DNA of 39,820 nucleotides. Source: Oleispira sp963933055. Its GTDB lineage: Bacteria > Pseudomonadota > Gammaproteobacteria > Pseudomonadales > Oceanobacteraceae. Under the pieces are notes generated by a model. It was not told where the DNA came from. It ran no database searches and saw only the letters and a program-made list of their open reading frames with translations. Shown here piece by piece: positions 33,701-39,820 of this stretch (the stretch's first letter is position 1; the number at the start of each line of letters is the position of its first letter). The stretch is taken from contig CAWVSY010000033.1 of NCBI GenBank assembly GCA_963933055.1, positions 1-39,820 on the forward strand, written 5' to 3'. Both the position numbers and the translations under genes were made by a program.

Positions 33701-34659
33701 TTGCGTAAATATTCTGCGCACTCACGAATTTCTCGTTCGCCTGGCAAGAAAACAAGAACATCCCCTGCTTGCTGGTTCATTCGATCTTGCTGAGCGAGCT
33801 CTTGTAAACCATGATAAATACCTTCTTGTACCGTTAAATCGGTATCATCTTCACTATCGCGCACAAGCGGGCGATATCGATCTTCAACGGGAAAGGTACG
33901 ACCCGATACCTCAATAACCGGCGCATGATTAAAATGATCACTGAAGCGCTGCAAATCGATGGTGGCTGAGGTAATAACCACTTTTAAATCGGGGCGTTTA
34001 GGCAATAGTTGCTTAAGAAAACCTAATAAGAAATCAATATTCAAGCTACGTTCATGGGCTTCATCAATAATGATGCAGTCATATTCTGAAAGAAACTTAT
34101 CATGTTGAGTTTGCGCTAATAAAATACCATCAGTCATCAACTTAACCCGAGTACGCTCGGTTGTTTGATCACTGAAGCGAACTTGGCAACCCACCTCTTG
34201 TCCCATTTCAACTTCAAGTTCTTGTGCAATACGACTCGCGACAGATCTTGCCGCTAAACGTCGAGGTTGAGTATGGGCAATGGTTCCCGCCTGCCCTAGT
34301 CCCAATTCTAAACATAACTTAGGCAGCTGCGTCGTTTTACCAGAACCTGTTTCACCGGCAATAATAATAACTTGGTGAGCACTTAAGGCGGCCAGAATCT
34401 CTTCTCGCTTTTGGCTAACAGGTAATGTTTCAGGATACTGAATTTTTAACGGCGATTGTCGTAAAGCTAAAGCCCGCTGACTGCGTTCGATATTTGCAAT
34501 CAACCTCGCCAGTTTTTGGTCAACTGGCTTACCTTGCTTTACTAAACTAAAAATAGCCTGCAAGTCTCGATTAAAACGAAATTTATCTTTGGCTAGACAT
34601 TTCTGCACGGCTTGTTTAAGTGCTTGGCGATCAAACTCGTTATTCTGGCTCACATGCAA
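30718..34659 (-). CDS. hrpA: ATP-dependent RNA helicase HrpA
   Basis: A 1313-residue DEAH-box RNA helicase, the size of E. coli HrpA (1300), linked in E. coli to stalled-ribosome rescue and fimbrial mRNA processing. Walker A GETGSGKT is at 102-109, DEAH at 199-202, then SAT, and the HA2/OB regions and long C-terminal DUF3418-like region follow. The family-specific motif QRRGRCGRVADGICIRL supplies the arginine finger. It has its own ATG start (MHVSQNNEFD). It is flanked by the fadD terminator upstream and the hvf operon downstream. No clear terminator follows it, so some read-through into hvfA is possible. Confidence 0.96.
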   Translation of the reverse strand: MHVSQNNEFDRQALKQAVQKCLAKDKFRFNRDLQAIFSLVKQGKPVDQKLARLIANIERSQRALALRQSPLKIQYPETLPVSQKREEILAALSAHQVIIIAGETGSGKTTQLPKLCLELGLGQAGTIAHTQPRRLAARSVASRIAQELEVEMGQEVGCQVRFSDQTTERTRVKLMTDGILLAQTQHDKFLSEYDCIIIDEAHERSLNIDFLLGFLKQLLPKRPDLKVVITSATIDLQRFSDHFNHAPVIEVSGRTFPVEDRYRPLVRDSEDDTDLTVQEGIYHGLQELAQQDRMNQQAGDVLVFLPGEREIRECAEYLRKVIVTDRDLRNSQILPLYARLTPAEQSKIFTESVGRRIILSTNVAETSLTVPGIRYVIDSGVARISRYSYRSKVQRLPIEAISQASANQRRGRCGRVADGICIRLFSEEDYLSRPAFTEPEIQRTNLAAVILQMISLKLGNIDQFPFVDAPDSRFIKDGYNLLQELEAVTSQGKESVFALTELGRQMSRLPVEPRISRMLLQAKKQNALREVLIIASALSVQDPRDRPADKKQASDQKHKELAHEESDFLSFVNLWDAFEEQRQELTNSQLRKWCQKRFVNYMRMREWRDIHKQLTILCREMDFKFNVEPASYENVHKSLLAGLLSHIAQKDEGAEYLGARQRKLQIFPASNLYKKRPKWIVAADLMETSRLYARTVAKIDPEWLEDLAKPLLRKSYFEPHWSKKRGQVIAFEQTSLYGLIINPKRAIDFSRINLPEARNLFIQQGLVTNDIDLKAKFYQYNIALIAELAELEEKTRTRSYVVEDAVVGHFYDEHIPTDVASVISLRAWLKKSPAEEKSLYLTKEYLLKQSEDSVTDALYPSYFNFEGISFPLSYAFSPGAKDDGVSMTVPASVLGQISIDQTDWLVPGFIKEKCIAILKGLPKPIRKQLVPVPNTVDEFLKKASQNDGGLLIQMVQFLYNNFRIKIELEELRNIELDDHFKMNYQVIDGDKVIGQGRDLSLLLEEYEGVGQAQATVLTDKEFDRLDITQWDFSSLPKVTERELHGLKVRMYPMLIDKETHVDMTLHSDEGIAELSTRQGIIRLLRLSLPGLDKDLRKELRLLDPVMPYAQGLTSKQVLYNDVLDACYNLCLLSDHELPRTEAEFNQCLERRSELHKTLVEIIDWLKRILPARHKIFKQMKGQTTIDRAFAYSDIKAQLGELFAEHFIVQTPWHYLKNYPRYLDGILYRLDKLQGQLQRDRLRIAEVEELASLHQAGVKQLGIPYYANPDLMHFYWLLQELRMSLFAQPLGTNEPVSNKRLRQKWNEIKMNLSL

Positions 34660-34720
34660 CCCAATATTTTATTCATTCAAATACACATTTAAGAGACGTT
34701 AAAAATAGTAACGCAGAAAC

Positions 34721-34747
34721 AAAAACGCCCTACTAATAGCAGGGCGT
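34721..34747 (-). terminator. rho-independent terminator of fadD
   Basis: ACGCCCT (34725-34731) pairs with AGGGCGT (34741-34747); the inner bases can extend the stem, and the minus strand continues into a run of T residues. Confidence 0.87.
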
Positions 34748-34788
34748 CATTCTAACAAAATATAGCGAAGGCGTAAGCTTTAGAAAAG

Positions 34789-36468
34789 CTATTTAGACTT
34801 AGCTATTTCTTCGTCACGTAATTCTCGACGCAAAATCTTGCCTACGTTTGTTTTAGGCAATTCGTCACGGAATTCAACATGCTTTGGAATTTTATAAGCG
34901 GTTAGACGCTCACGAGCCCACGCCTTAACATCGGCTGCGGTTAAATTTTCATTGCTTGATACAACGAATACTTTAACGGCTTCTGACGTTTTCGCATCTG
35001 GAATGCCGATAGCCGCCGCTTCTACGATGTCAGGATGAGTAACAATCTCATCTTCAACTTCGTTTGGATAAACATTGAAGCCCGATACGATAATCATGTC
35101 TTTCTTACGATCAACAATCTTCATATAACCTTCGTCATCAATTACCGCAACATCGCCAGTTTTCAACCAACCATCACTATCAATCGATTCTGCTGTTGCT
35201 TCTGGGCGCTGCCAATAACCTTTCATTACCTGAGGGCCTTTAACACACAATTCCCCAGCTTCTCCCACCGGTAACTCATTACCGTTATCATCGATCACCT
35301 TACAGTTAGTACTCGCAACCGGCAGACCGATGGTCCCTAATTTGATATAACCAGGAGGGTTGAAAGACACAACAGGCGAGGTTTCTGTCATGCCAAAACC
35401 TTCAGCAATATCGCAATGAGTAACTTTTTTCCAAGAATCAGCCGCATCTTTGGTGAGAGCCATACCACCAGAGATGGTTAATTTAAGACCACTGAAATTC
35501 AACGCTTTAAATGCTGGTTGATTACACAAAGCAACAAACAACGTATTTAAACCAACAAAACAAGAGAACTTGGTCGTTAATAATACTTTGATGAAACCAG
35601 GAATATCACGAGGATTCGGGATCAATACGCTGTGATTACCGGTTTCAAGCAATACCATGCAGTGAACAGTAAAAGCATAAATATGATACAGAGGTAATGG
35701 CGCAATCGCAGTTTCTTTACCGGTATCCAAGGCCATTGAGAATAAACCATGACACTGCAACATATTCGCAATCAGGTTTCCGTGGGTAAGCATCGCGCCT
35801 TTAGCGACACCCGTAGTACCACCGGTATACTGAAGAACAGCAACATCATCTTGCTTTATTTCAGGTGTTGAAAACGACTTACCGTGGCCTTTTGCCAACG
35901 CTTTACGCAAAGAGATTGCATTAGGAATATTAAATGCCGGTACTTCTTTTTTAACGTATTTCACGACGCTATTAATCAGAATACGCTTAAGCGTCGTATT
36001 CATATCGCCCACTTCAGTGACGATAACCGTTTCGATAGACGTATTCGCTAAGATATCCGCGGCTTTAGAAGCCATGTTAGCTAAAACAACCAAAGCCTTT
36101 GCACCAGAATCATTAAACTGGTGTTCCATCTCGCGTTCTGTATACAGAGGGTTTGTATTAACAACCGTCATGCCTGCGCGCATTGCACCGAAGACAACAA
36201 TAGGATATTGAAGAACGTTTGGCAGCTGAACAGCGATTCTATCACCGACGACTAAGTTTGTTTCATTTTGCAAATAGGCAGCAAAAGCAGCACTTTTTTC
36301 TTCAAGCTCAGCGTATGTCAACGTTTGGCCAAGACACGTAAATGCTGGATTATCAGCATACTTAGCAACAAACGTATTAAAAACCTCAATTACAGATTGA
36401 TACTTAGTGGTATCAATTGTTTTAGCAAGACCTTCAGGATACTTATCCTGGAAAAATGCTTCGTTCAT
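34789..36468 (-). CDS. fadD: long-chain-fatty-acid-CoA ligase
   Basis: Activates fatty acids to acyl-CoA with ATP at the inner membrane, feeding beta-oxidation. It has 559 residues from the ATG at 36468, chosen because GGGAG lies 5 nt upstream; the TTG at 36480 is unlikely. It belongs to the ANL superfamily: AMP-binding motif YTGGTTGVAKGAM (about 214-226), FGMTET, the FadD signature SDGWLKTGDVAVID, and the catalytic C-terminal lysine in NVGKILRREL. It is divergent from a monoacylglycerol-lipase-like gene and PhaJ-like hydratase. Together with glcB this suggests growth on lipids or alkanes. Confidence 0.95.
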   Translation of the reverse strand: MNEAFFQDKYPEGLAKTIDTTKYQSVIEVFNTFVAKYADNPAFTCLGQTLTYAELEEKSAAFAAYLQNETNLVVGDRIAVQLPNVLQYPIVVFGAMRAGMTVVNTNPLYTEREMEHQFNDSGAKALVVLANMASKAADILANTSIETVIVTEVGDMNTTLKRILINSVVKYVKKEVPAFNIPNAISLRKALAKGHGKSFSTPEIKQDDVAVLQYTGGTTGVAKGAMLTHGNLIANMLQCHGLFSMALDTGKETAIAPLPLYHIYAFTVHCMVLLETGNHSVLIPNPRDIPGFIKVLLTTKFSCFVGLNTLFVALCNQPAFKALNFSGLKLTISGGMALTKDAADSWKKVTHCDIAEGFGMTETSPVVSFNPPGYIKLGTIGLPVASTNCKVIDDNGNELPVGEAGELCVKGPQVMKGYWQRPEATAESIDSDGWLKTGDVAVIDDEGYMKIVDRKKDMIIVSGFNVYPNEVEDEIVTHPDIVEAAAIGIPDAKTSEAVKVFVVSSNENLTAADVKAWARERLTAYKIPKHVEFRDELPKTNVGKILRRELRDEEIAKSK

Positions 36469-36484
36469 ATCAACTCCCAATTAG

Positions 36485-36503
36485 ATTCGTACAAAATTCG
36501 TAC
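36485..36503. promoter_or_regulatory. phased direct repeat upstream of fadD
   Basis: ATTCGTAC occurs twice with an 11-bp period (36485-36492 and 36496-36503), about one helical turn, 16 bp upstream of the fadD start codon. This spacing is typical of sites bound cooperatively by a regulator. It does not match the FadR or PsrA consensus as I know them. Confidence 0.3.
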
Positions 36504-36675
36504 TAAACGCGAACTTATTATTTATGCTTCGGCTTCTTTAAAAACCCAAACACCTTTTTTTGGATGAAATATGGGCCAGAGACTACCAGTTTTTGCTAGT
36601 TCGGGCAAAAAACCTCGCTTAAAATATGCAAAAAAAGATGAAATAACAGTAATCTATCAGTGTATTGTATAAACC

Positions 36676-36681
36676 TATAAT
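36676..36681 (+). promoter_or_regulatory. possible -10 element for the hydrolase/hydratase pair
   Basis: A perfect TATAAT 24 bp before the ATG at 36706. The -35 region (CTATCA, 16-bp spacing) is weak. Confidence 0.38.
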
Positions 36682-36705
36682 AAAGCCTCAAAAACGGGTC
36701 AAAAC

Positions 36706-37614
36706 ATGAACAATGAAACAACGATAGTCACAACTGAAGACGGTCGTCAGATTAAGGTAATTAGCTGGACCCCACCCCAAGCAAAAGCCTATCTCCATAT
36801 TTGCCATGGAATGGCAGAGCACATTGAACGCTACAGTGAATTTGCACAGTTTATGGCCAATCAAGGCTTTATGGTTATTGGCCATAATCACCGAGGACAT
36901 GGTGACCATGAAATACTCGGCCATTACAGCGACCATGATGGTTGGCTAAAAACAATCAGTGACATTGATGCCGTACAACAATCGATGTTTAAAGATTCAA
37001 CATTGCCCATCTTTCTTTTTGGGCACAGCATGGGATCGTTTATTGCACAAGGTTTTGCGCTGCGCCATGGTCATAAATTAAGCGGATTAATTTTATCGGG
37101 CAGTAATTATCAAAATCCGTTGATGTATCACGCTGGACGATTAATTGCCAAGCTCGAGAATAAACGCCTAGGACTAAGAAAACCTTCTTTGCTTATGGAC
37201 AAGCTGTCTTTTGCATCATTTAATAATCACTTTAAACCCACGACAACAGAATTTGATTGGTTGAGTAGAGATACAGATCAAGTAGATCGCTATATAAACG
37301 ATCCTTTTTGCGGTTTTCCCTGCAGCGGAGAAACTTGGAATCAATTACTGACGGGCCTGATAGAAATAAGCAATCATCAGAACCTCGCAAAAATTCCAAG
37401 CCAATTGCCTATCTACATTTTTGGTGGCGATAAAGACCCCGTTGGGCGGTTGGGCAAAGGAATTCCGGCATTAGCTGAAAAACTACGACGATCAGGTCAT
37501 GACAACGTCACAACTAAGCTTTATAAAGAGGGTCGTCACGAAATGCTCAACGAAATTTGTAAAGCACAGGTCTATGCCGACATTTCTGACTGGATTTCAT
37601 CTCAATCAATATAA
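36706..37614 (+). CDS. alpha/beta hydrolase, monoacylglycerol lipase/lysophospholipase-like
   Basis: A 302-residue serine hydrolase of the Hydrolase_4 (serine aminopeptidase S33) group. It has HICHGMAEHIERY with the oxyanion HG motif (about 31-43), GHNHRGHG (about 59-66), nucleophile Ser108 in GHSMG, acid Asp in GGDKDPVG and base His in GRHEML. There is no signal peptide, so it is cytoplasmic. Likely substrate: monoacylglycerols or lysophospholipids, inferred from the family. It is divergent from fadD and followed after 24 nt by a MaoC-like hydratase. Confidence 0.88.
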   Translation: MNNETTIVTTEDGRQIKVISWTPPQAKAYLHICHGMAEHIERYSEFAQFMANQGFMVIGHNHRGHGDHEILGHYSDHDGWLKTISDIDAVQQSMFKDSTLPIFLFGHSMGSFIAQGFALRHGHKLSGLILSGSNYQNPLMYHAGRLIAKLENKRLGLRKPSLLMDKLSFASFNNHFKPTTTEFDWLSRDTDQVDRYINDPFCGFPCSGETWNQLLTGLIEISNHQNLAKIPSQLPIYIFGGDKDPVGRLGKGIPALAEKLRRSGHDNVTTKLYKEGRHEMLNEICKAQVYADISDWISSQSI

Positions 37615-37638
37615 TTTAAGCTGTAATAAGGAAGTTCC

Positions 37639-38103
37639 ATGACTCAAATTAGTAACCGTCCCTTTAATACCATAGAAATTGGTGATTTTTGCAAACGAAC
37701 TCATCAGGTCACCAATGAAGATTTATTATTATTTGCGCGCGCAAGTGGGGATTTAAACCCTCTACATCTTGATGAAGAATATGCGGCAACAACCCCCTTC
37801 AAACAACGCATTGCTCATGGCATGTTTACCGGTGGTCTTATTTCAGCGGCCCTGGCGATGGATTTACCAGGACCCGGTACTATTTATTTATCGCAAGATT
37901 TGCAGTTCAAGCGCCCTGTCTGTATTGGTGATGAATTAACAGTGATCTTAACCGCCACTGAAAAGCATGCAGAAAAACCGATCGTAATACTGTCTTGTGA
38001 AGTAACGAATCAAGATGGAAAACCTGTTGTTATTGGCACGGCAAAAGTAATGGCACCCACAACCAGTATGACGGTAGAAGCGGCGGATTTAGATAAGCTC
38101 TAA
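37639..38103 (+). CDS. phaJ: MaoC-like (R)-specific enoyl-CoA hydratase (PhaJ type)
   Basis: A 154-residue hot-dog-fold hydratase. The hydratase 2 motif ASGDLNPLHLDEEYA has catalytic Asp38 and His43, and IAHGMFTGGLIS follows. Known: PhaJ enzymes turn trans-2-enoyl-CoA from beta-oxidation into (R)-3-hydroxyacyl-CoA for polyhydroxyalkanoate synthesis; related proteins act in other acyl-CoA pathways. No phaC is in the window, so PHA use is unproven. It shares a transcript with the lipase-like gene. Confidence 0.88.
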   Translation: MTQISNRPFNTIEIGDFCKRTHQVTNEDLLLFARASGDLNPLHLDEEYAATTPFKQRIAHGMFTGGLISAALAMDLPGPGTIYLSQDLQFKRPVCIGDELTVILTATEKHAEKPIVILSCEVTNQDGKPVVIGTAKVMAPTTSMTVEAADLDKL

Positions 38104-38118
38104 ACCGTACCAAAATGA

Positions 38119-38146
38119 AAGACAGTTACTCAGCAGTAACTGTCTT
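38119..38146. terminator. convergent-gene hairpin, probable bidirectional terminator
   Basis: AAGACAGTTACT (38119-38130) and AGTAACTGTCTT (38135-38146) form a perfect 12-bp stem with a 4-nt loop. The right arm overlaps the stop codon of the M23 peptidase gene. T-tracts are short on both sides. Confidence 0.75.
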
Positions 38147-39092
38147 ATTCAAAGGGTGCATCCAACTGATTCAACCTGCCTGAATAATACTGCCCAGCTT
38201 TAGGTACTCGAGCGCCTTTCTCCGTGATCAATTTAAATGGAATAGACAAAGCACCCTTACCCGAGTTATAGCGCATAACAAAATGCAGATGAGGCCCTGT
38301 TGAATACCCCGTATTACCAATTCTCGCCAATACCTGCCCCTGCTCTACCCGCTGCGCTAAATTCACCGCCAAGCTGCCGTGTAAAATATGGGCATATACC
38401 GCATAGCTGCCATCGTCATGCATTACCGTCACATGGTTTGCTTTGTCTAAAAAATAATTCGCAGCGCCGCCGATTGAAAAATCATCACGAGCATCTGCAA
38501 CAATACCTCCTTTAACCGCTAATATATTTTCACCAATAGGCATCGCAATATCTAAAGCATACCGACTGCCTCGGCCAGTATGACTAAAGCGCCCATTAAA
38601 ACCTTGGCTAATAAAAAATTGCTTTTTATTGCTGTAAGGTGGAGAGATTAAAACGCCTTCCGGCTTACTCATTGGCTCGCCTATTAAATAATAATGCTTA
38701 ATATCGACATCTGCGCTTATAGAATAATCACTAGGTGACAGCAGCAATGTTTCGTAAGGCTTTGCTAAGACAGACGTGAGCATAGAGTCACCGTTTTTTA
38801 TGAACAGCCCATGCTGAACGGTTACCGGCAGTGGATTCATTAGCTGCCACGTTGTTACCCAGCCTTCTTTCGTTTCATTTTTTATAGATTCAAATGTCGG
38901 TCTAGGAATTTTTTTACGCGTATCTTTAATAACTAATTTTTCTACCGATGATTCATTTATTTTAGCGCGATTGAGAGATTTCTTATCACCAAAAACCCAT
39001 CGGCCATTCTCATCCTGATAACGGTATAACTCTGAGGAAAGGCTAGGAAACGTAAACAGAAGAATAATCGAACATACCAGCAACCGAAGCAT
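38145..39092 (-). CDS. M23 family metallopeptidase with N-terminal DUF4124-like domain
   Basis: A 315-residue periplasmic protein with a signal peptide (about 1-19, ending SLSS). Residues about 20-40 (ELYRYQDENGRWVFGDK) resemble the DUF4124 domain; about 80-140 form a beta-rich linker domain; about 165-280 are the LytM/M23 endopeptidase. All Zn and catalytic positions are present: His171, Asp181, His235 (AYAHI-like YAHI) and HLH 268-270 in TGPHLHF. It should therefore be an active peptidoglycan endopeptidase, not an EnvC/NlpD-type degenerate activator. Hydrolase activity is inferred from motifs. Confidence 0.9.
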   Translation of the reverse strand: MLRLLVCSIILLFTFPSLSSELYRYQDENGRWVFGDKKSLNRAKINESSVEKLVIKDTRKKIPRPTFESIKNETKEGWVTTWQLMNPLPVTVQHGLFIKNGDSMLTSVLAKPYETLLLSPSDYSISADVDIKHYYLIGEPMSKPEGVLISPPYSNKKQFFISQGFNGRFSHTGRGSRYALDIAMPIGENILAVKGGIVADARDDFSIGGAANYFLDKANHVTVMHDDGSYAVYAHILHGSLAVNLAQRVEQGQVLARIGNTGYSTGPHLHFVMRYNSGKGALSIPFKLITEKGARVPKAGQYYSGRLNQLDAPFE

Positions 39093-39139
39093 AATAATAT
39101 TCCAAGGGTTTTAGTCAGTGTAATATAAATAGCGCTCAT

Positions 39140-39164
39140 AAAAAAAGCCACCCGAAGGTGACTT
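39140..39164 (-). terminator. rho-independent terminator after the AgmX/PglI-type gene
   Basis: GGTGACTT and AAGCCACC on the plus strand fold into an 8-bp stem with one mismatch and a CGAA loop; the minus strand then runs into seven T residues. It lies about 30 bp beyond the stop. Confidence 0.8.
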
Positions 39165-39190
39165 CTAATGTACGAGTAAAACTCAGGTGC

Positions 39191-39820
39191 TTAAGGAATG
39201 AATCGAATAGGAAATTCAACCACGGTAACATCCAGATTGGGCCGATTTTCAAAAGCAATCAAACGACAACGCGCCGCTAGACGTTTATGCAGTTTTTTAT
39301 CATTCAGCTCACTCGTGGCAATCGAGCATTTAGAAACCTTACCATCAGGCTGAATTTCTAGCTTAAGTGTAATACTGCCCTCTAAGGCCTCATTACTGCG
39401 TAATGCTTTACGATACAAACGATCAAACGATGATTTATGCTGTTCAAACACTAAGCGTAAACCCTCTTTCGAACGACTACTCGCCGTTTCTTCTAAAGCA
39501 ACTTCTTCACGGGTTAATTCAATAGCCGTCGTCTCACGAGCCGAAAGATCCTCGCCAACCGTTTCTGTTGTCAACGCGGCAATACTAACACCGCCTGACC
39601 CACGACTCGCCGCATTGCGATCAATAATAGATCCTACATCGGTAACCTGACTGCCTTTATTGGAAAGACCGCGACTGCTGGTATTCAACGCGCCGATGGG
39701 TACAGAGCCTTGAATACTGCTTAACGCCGCTAATGCATCATTACCAAATGCTTTTTTAGCACTTTCTTTTGCGGCAGCGCGTTTTTCTTTAGACACCTCT
39801 TTTTTCACTTTGGGTTTAGG
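39191..39820 (-). CDS. AgmX/PglI C-terminal domain (TonB-like) protein, 5' end outside window
   Basis: At least 209 residues; the frame is open to the window edge (PKPKVKKEV upstream of an internal GTG), so the N-terminus is missing. The visible part is Lys/Ala-rich, then a disordered Ser/Gly linker (about 30-120), then a C-terminal domain with SITLKLEIQPDGKVSKCSI, two cysteines and FENRP...VVEFPIRF. This is the AgmX/PglI TonB-like periplasmic fold. The missing part probably holds a membrane anchor. Such proteins often accompany ExbB/ExbD homologues and TPR proteins in proton-motive-force-driven envelope complexes. Confidence 0.82.
   Translation of the reverse strand, partial: PKPKVKKEVSKEKRAAAKESAKKAFGNDALAALSSIQGSVPIGALNTSSRGLSNKGSQVTDVGSIIDRNAASRGSGGVSIAALTTETVGEDLSARETTAIELTREEVALEETASSRSKEGLRLVFEQHKSSFDRLYRKALRSNEALEGSITLKLEIQPDGKVSKCSIATSELNDKKLHKRLAARCRLIAFENRPNLDVTVVEFPIRFIP

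Overview
The window looks like chromosomal DNA of a marine gammaproteobacterium, probably Oceanospirillales-like (Oleispira/Bermanella/Thalassolituus type). This is inferred from moderate GC, the envelope-gene order, the malate synthase G/FadD/PhaJ metabolic genes and the protein style. No rRNA, tRNA, IS element or CRISPR array was seen.

Left edge (1-2270): an integron. Two attC sites (43-147 and 987-1053) delimit gene cassettes transcribed leftwards: a two-gene cassette (unknown soluble protein plus membrane protein) and an NYN/LOTUS-domain nuclease-like cassette. The first cassette starts at a GTTATGT core (1785-1791). To its right, where a divergent intI should lie, only a perfect LexA box (2093-2108) and the C-terminal codons of an integron integrase (about 2128-2250, including QIYTHVLGQHFAGTNSP) remain. 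The integrase gene has been deleted or has decayed, and the array is left behind.

Envelope block (2270-13086): on the minus strand, lolC/E-lolD, comEC, exbB-exbD-msbA-lpxK-ycaR-ptp-murB, with a DUF2062 gene on the plus strand. This resembles the conserved Pseudomonas-type neighbourhood but lacks kdsB between ycaR and ptp, and has one lolC/E gene instead of two.

Middle (13.2-23.2 kb): an unknown secreted protein and an alpha/beta hydrolase-PilZ fusion; a tight four-gene run (outer-membrane protein, exeA/gspA, gspB, dinG); and malate synthase G.

Transport and metal block (23.4-30.6 kb): a tandem duplication of a porin plus a short PstS-like periplasmic protein, with a 96-bp and a 56-bp identical patch suggesting gene conversion; ferrochelatase; and a minus-strand operon hvfA-DUF692(MNIO)-DUF2063-DoxX. 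The HvfA precursor carries nine EGKCG motifs after a signal peptide, which marks a bufferin/HvfA-type copper-binding RiPP system.

Right part (30.7-39.8 kb): hrpA, fadD, a divergent monoacylglycerol-lipase-like hydrolase plus PhaJ-like hydratase pair, an M23 peptidase with a DUF4124 domain, and a TonB-like AgmX/PglI protein cut by the window edge.

The strongest leads are the integrase relic with its orphan SOS box, the nine-motif HvfA operon, and the duplicated porin/binding-protein module.
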